Positions 60,553-64,000 of a DNA stretch of 64,000 bases are shown in pieces. This DNA comes from UBA11051 sp964390495 (GTDB lineage Bacteria > Armatimonadota > Zipacnadia > Zipacnadales > UBA11051): NCBI GenBank assembly GCA_964390495.1, contig CAYMIN010000008.1, positions 103,769 to 167,768 of the forward strand. The letters run 5' to 3'. The position numbers were made by a program, and so were the translations under genes. Under the pieces are notes generated by a model. It was not told the origin of the DNA. It saw only the letters and a program-made list of their open reading frames with translations, and made no database searches. Each line of letters starts with the position of its first letter. Positions within the stretch are counted from its first letter, which is position 1.

Positions 60553-61548
60553 ATGACCGGACGCGAACGCGTAACCAGAGCTGTGCGTTTTGAAGGCCCG
60601 GAGCGTATCCCCCTGGGCACGATGCCGCCGGAATACCCCACCGATATGCTACACGTGAGCGCCTCGCCAGACCCTGGCTGGACGCCCAGCATCGCGACCG
60701 AGACCAAGTGGGAGGACGAATTCGGCTGCATCTGGCAGCGGCTGCACGGCGACAAGACCATGGGGCAGGTGACCGGCCACCCGCTCACCGACTATGGAGA
60801 CATGGACGGCCATCGCTTCCCCTGCTACAGCAACCCGCAGCGCTATGAGAATGCCCGCAAGGCGATCGAGGGCAACACAGAGAACCGCTTCGTGCTGGCC
60901 GGTGTACCCCTGAGCCTGATTCACCGGCTCGAGTATCTGCGGGGGCACCAGGGCGCCTGGACGGACCCCTACGAGCATCCGCAGGAGTTGCGGCGACTGC
61001 TGGACCGGCTGGCCGACATCGCGATTGACGCGGTGGACAACTTCGCCCGCATCGGCGCCCACGGCATCTGCTCGGCCGACGACTGGGGCTTGCAGGACCG
61101 GCCGATGGTCCGCCCCGACACTTTCGCCGAGTTCTGGGCGCCGGTGTACCACCGCGTCTATCGGCACGCGCACGAACTGGGCCTGCTGAACTTCCTGCAC
61201 AGTTGTGGGCACATCGCCGACCTGCTGCCGCATTTCATCGAGGCGGAGTTGGAAGTGATCCAGATGGATCAGCAGCAGAACATGGGCGTGGAGAACCTGG
61301 CTGCCCGCTTCGGGGGCAAGCTGTGCTTCTGGTGCCCGGTGGACATCCAGAACACCATGGTGCGGGGTAGCCTGGAGGACATCAGGGCCTACGCACGCCT
61401 GCTGATGCGCAGCTTCGGCAGCTTCAACGGGGGCTTCATCGCCCAGTGGTATGCCTCGCCTGATGCCGTAGGCCATACCCGGGAGAAGATAGACGCGATG
61501 TGCCGGGAGTTCGTGGAGTATGGGGGGACTTTCTACTCCGGTGGCTAG
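60553..61548 (+). CDS. Uroporphyrinogen decarboxylase-like protein
   Basis: 331 aa TIM barrel of the UroD/methyltransferase group: MTGRERVTRAVRFEGPERIP is the typical opening, DDWGLQDRPMVRPDTFAEFW and FLHSCGHIADLLPHFIEAEL are the conserved middle, and WCPVDIQNTMVRGS and GGFIAQWYASPDAVG close the barrel. The residues needed for porphyrin decarboxylation are not evident and no haem gene is near. Such distant members are often found in sugar-degradation loci of soil bacteria; some are corrinoid-dependent methyltransferases with a Zn-binding HxC-type site, and HSCGH here is a candidate. True HemE activity is unlikely. Confidence 0.85.
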   Translation: MTGRERVTRAVRFEGPERIPLGTMPPEYPTDMLHVSASPDPGWTPSIATETKWEDEFGCIWQRLHGDKTMGQVTGHPLTDYGDMDGHRFPCYSNPQRYENARKAIEGNTENRFVLAGVPLSLIHRLEYLRGHQGAWTDPYEHPQELRRLLDRLADIAIDAVDNFARIGAHGICSADDWGLQDRPMVRPDTFAEFWAPVYHRVYRHAHELGLLNFLHSCGHIADLLPHFIEAELEVIQMDQQQNMGVENLAARFGGKLCFWCPVDIQNTMVRGSLEDIRAYARLLMRSFGSFNGGFIAQWYASPDAVGHTREKIDAMCREFVEYGGTFYSGG

Positions 61549-61683
61549 AACTCAAGCACGACGGGGGCGGAATCTCGCAGGCAACCGACCGCCCGTGCGG
61601 CCACAGGTGCGATTACATAGGTTGCGGGGTTGTCTGACGCCGGTGAAGTCTGGCAGCAGTCGTGGCAAAGGGAGATCAGCAAG

Positions 61684-64000
61684 ATGGATAACATCAGTGG
61701 CATGACCACAATGTTGGTGGCCCTCACGTTTGTCGTGGCTGGGTGCACTGTGGGCCTGGGCCAGCAGGCCGGTTACTATGAGTCATTCGAGGACGGGGTG
61801 CCGGACTACTTCACGGCGACCCGCGCGGGCAGTTTGAGCGTCAGTCCGTGGCACTACAAGCACGGCAAGGTTTCACTGCGTTGGGATTGGGCCAAGGGCG
61901 AGGAGTTGGTCATCCATCGCGGGATCGGCGAGGTGGGCCGCACCGGCGGTTTTCTCAACCGCGCCAGCTTCTCGGTGTGGCTGTACGTGGAGAAGCCGGT
62001 GTCAGATGCGCTGGTGTTTGAGTTCCGGGAGGGGGACAAAGTTACGGGCTCGTTCCGGTTCCCGCTGCAGTTCAGCGGCTGGCGGCAGGGGCGGCCTTTC
62101 TATGACGGTTTCCCACAGGGTCGGCCCACGGCGCAGGTGGACAACATCCGCATCGCCGCGCCGAATACCACGGCGAAGGGCACCATGTTTCTCGATTTCA
62201 TCAAGTACAACACGCTGACCTACTATTCCGCCTCGATTATGCCTGAGGCGGTGGTGCTGCAGCGGCGACCGGTGCCCGATGAGAAGCGCTTCCCGAGACC
62301 CGAGCGCGTGACCGAGGCCGAAGCGGCAGGCATCCGCAAGCTACAAGGTCCGACCGAGGAGGGGCGTGGCATCGAGGATGCACGGGTAAACGAGCTTGGT
62401 GGCAAGGTCGAGGCCCTGGGCATTGTGCGGGATGAGCACGGCGTCCGCGGCCCTGGTATTGACAGCAGGCAGTACTACGTTGCCTCACCCGGCCAGTACG
62501 GAGGTAAGGACGTTCGTTACTGGCAGGACGAGCACGGTCCCGACGGGCCCGATCTCGGGAGCCCGCGGGAGATGGTGGGGCTTGCCCGCCAGATCGGCAG
62601 CGCATATCGGGCCAGCAACGATAAGGAGCAGCGCCGCCGGCTGGCGGAAGCTCTGGTGCTGATCGGCGACTATCTCAGCGACCAGTGGGAGTCTCTGGAC
62701 ATCAACGTTGTCTTGCTGGTGGGTGACGTGCTGGCAGAGCAGGGGCGATTGGAGCCGCACCTTGACGCGGCGCTGCGCCAGTATCGCGGCAATGCCTTCT
62801 TCGTAGAGGGCGATGCCTACGTTCAATCCAACATGGATTTTTACGCCTACCACGTCGCCCGCCTGCTGCGGCTGTGCCTGGTGCAGGCTGATGCGCGGGA
62901 ACAGGTACGCTGGCTGAATGCCTGGAAAGCGATGTTCGAGCGGTCGGTGCTGCAGCCAGGAGCGGCTCTCAAGATTGACGGTTCGGCGTACCATCACGGC
63001 GGTCATTACCATTCCTATGCGCAGAACGCCTTCGCCCACTTGCCTCCGCTGTTCCAGCAACTGAGCGACACGCCCTGGCGTTTGAGCGCTGAGGTGCACG
63101 AGACACTCCGGCGGGCCATGCTGGCGCAGCGGCTATACGCGAATCGGTACGATCTGCCTCTGTCGCTCAGAGGACGCAGTCCCTACGCAGGTTCCCCTTA
63201 CGGCGTTATCGCTCCGTATCAACTGCCCGGGCTGGACGCTCTGGCGCGGCTGGGGACGCCGGACGGAAAGCAGGAAGTTGATTTGGAGGTGGCGGCAGCG
63301 TATCTGCGGCTGGCACCGGAGGCGGTCAACGATGAACCGTATCGCAGTCTGGGGATCAAGCCGGAGCCGGAGCCGAACGGAACTTTCGTGATGCCATACG
63401 CGGCGCTGCTTTGCCATCGCCGCGATAACTGGCTCGCCAGCGTCAAGGGGCAGAGCAGGTATGTGTGGGGGAGCGAGAGACAGGCGCGCCGCAACTGCTA
63501 CGGGCTTTTCCAGGGCCTGGGGCAGTTGGAGATCCTGGCAGGGGGAGACCCAGTCACTGCAGAGGCGAGCGGCTATCAGGGATACGGCTGGGATTGGTGC
63601 CGATTCGAGGGCACGACCGTCCCGCAGCTCCCACTGGACAGAATAGACAAGGGCTGGGGCCGCATCAGCGCAACCGTGGGTTCGCCGGAGGCTTTCGTGG
63701 GCGGCCTGTCACACCAAGGTCGCCAGGGCATCTTCGCCATGATTCTGAACCAGGGCATCAGGCCTGACACGACGCTCACGGGAAGAAAGAGCTGGTTCCT
63801 TAACGACGAACAAATCATCTGCCTCGGTTCCGACATCTCCTGCGACGAGGCGGAGTATCCTACCCAGACGACTCTCTGCCAGAAAGCTCTCCGCGCAAAC
63901 GAACAGGGGCAGTTCCCGCCGACACTGCTCGATGGGGCGCAGTTGACCGCCTTGCCGGAGCAGCGAGAACTCGATGAGACCAAGGCGCACTGGTTCATTG
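61684..64000 (+). CDS. Polysaccharide lyase family 8-like (chondroitinase ABC-type), 3' end outside the window
   Basis: The frame is open from ATG 61684 to the right edge (772 codons) and is not closed in the window. GGGAG stands 9 nt before the start. The leader TTMLVALTFVVAGC has a lipobox (VAGC), suggesting a lipoprotein. An N-terminal beta-sandwich follows (YYESFEDGVPDYFT onwards), then the alpha/alpha toroid: SAYHHGGHYHSYAQNAF (about residues 434-450) matches the catalytic His/Tyr segment of chondroitin ABC lyase (AWRHEGNYPGYSFPAF type) and LPLSLRGRSPYAG the Arg-containing segment after it. The central beta-sandwich begins near 560. It should cleave uronic-acid-containing glycosaminoglycan-like chains by beta-elimination; the exact substrate is inferred. 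Confidence 0.8.
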   Translation, partial: MDNISGMTTMLVALTFVVAGCTVGLGQQAGYYESFEDGVPDYFTATRAGSLSVSPWHYKHGKVSLRWDWAKGEELVIHRGIGEVGRTGGFLNRASFSVWLYVEKPVSDALVFEFREGDKVTGSFRFPLQFSGWRQGRPFYDGFPQGRPTAQVDNIRIAAPNTTAKGTMFLDFIKYNTLTYYSASIMPEAVVLQRRPVPDEKRFPRPERVTEAEAAGIRKLQGPTEEGRGIEDARVNELGGKVEALGIVRDEHGVRGPGIDSRQYYVASPGQYGGKDVRYWQDEHGPDGPDLGSPREMVGLARQIGSAYRASNDKEQRRRLAEALVLIGDYLSDQWESLDINVVLLVGDVLAEQGRLEPHLDAALRQYRGNAFFVEGDAYVQSNMDFYAYHVARLLRLCLVQADAREQVRWLNAWKAMFERSVLQPGAALKIDGSAYHHGGHYHSYAQNAFAHLPPLFQQLSDTPWRLSAEVHETLRRAMLAQRLYANRYDLPLSLRGRSPYAGSPYGVIAPYQLPGLDALARLGTPDGKQEVDLEVAAAYLRLAPEAVNDEPYRSLGIKPEPEPNGTFVMPYAALLCHRRDNWLASVKGQSRYVWGSERQARRNCYGLFQGLGQLEILAGGDPVTAEASGYQGYGWDWCRFEGTTVPQLPLDRIDKGWGRISATVGSPEAFVGGLSHQGRQGIFAMILNQGIRPDTTLTGRKSWFLNDEQIICLGSDISCDEAEYPTQTTLCQKALRANEQGQFPPTLLDGAQLTALPEQRELDETKAHWFI

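Noticed and set aside
60553..61548. HemE (true uroporphyrinogen decarboxylase)
   Set aside because: The overall fold matches, but the haem-pathway context is missing and the sequence resembles distant UroD-like proteins of sugar loci.
1..64000. CRISPR array
   Set aside because: No run of regularly spaced identical repeats was seen; the repeats present are dispersed palindromes in different gaps.

Overview
The window is a GC-rich (by eye about 60-65%), gene-dense chromosomal segment of a diderm bacterium. An outer membrane is implied by an LptC-LptA-LptB-LptF/G run at 43.3-46.4 kb. The mix of a DUF3084 coiled-coil protein beside a small RNase H-fold protein and ftsK, many secreted glycoside hydrolase-like proteins (including a DUF4091 type), a uroporphyrinogen decarboxylase-like protein and a compact ThiC suggests Armatimonadota or a nearby lineage. 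This is inference from gene content; no rRNA is present to settle it. There is no plasmid, phage or CRISPR structure. Mobile DNA is limited to two decayed remnants.

Layout. 0-5.6 kb (+): a protein cut by the left edge, a TPR/polysaccharide deacetylase and a secreted glycosidase-like protein. 5.7-10.4 kb (+): purB, an FGGY sugar kinase and two half-size EamA transporters. 10.4-19.0 kb (-): parvulin-nadE-rsmI, thiC, gltX and a 631-aa protein of unknown function. 20.0-22.9 kb (+): ABC ATPase, permease and TPR protein. 23.0-30.6 kb (-): recD2 with a PD-(D/E)XK protein, a CBM9-like/DUF4091 gene that appears split by a frameshift, and an mgtC-like gene. From 30.9 kb to the right edge every intact gene is on the + strand: iron-type alcohol dehydrogenase; moxR-DUF58-transglutaminase-holA; a GT-C membrane protein; nucleotidyltransferase-dehydratase-GT2-lptC-lptA-lptB-lptF; DUF3084, RNase H-like protein and ftsK; DNA methylase, rimO and tRNA-Asp; then a glycan-degradation region (GH3, a large glycosidase-like protein, kelch propeller, UroD-like protein and a PL8 lyase cut by the right edge).

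How the genes fit together. 40.6-46.4 kb reads as one surface-polysaccharide/LPS block, from nucleotide sugar through glycosyl transfer to export by the Lpt bridge. 32.1-37.1 kb holds a classic MoxR/DUF58/transglutaminase set. The two ends of the window carry exported enzymes for complex glycans.

Most notable observations: (i) FtsK carries an extra winged-helix-like segment inside its motor domain that aligns without gaps to its own C-terminal gamma domain; (ii) a cluster of DnaA boxes lies upstream of recD2; (iii) a CBM9-like/DUF4091 gene is split exactly at a CCCTTTT slippery heptamer; (iv) a serine-recombinase remnant abuts tRNA-Asp, whose promoter overlaps the rimO stop codon; (v) several families of palindromic intergenic repeats fill most of the larger gaps.
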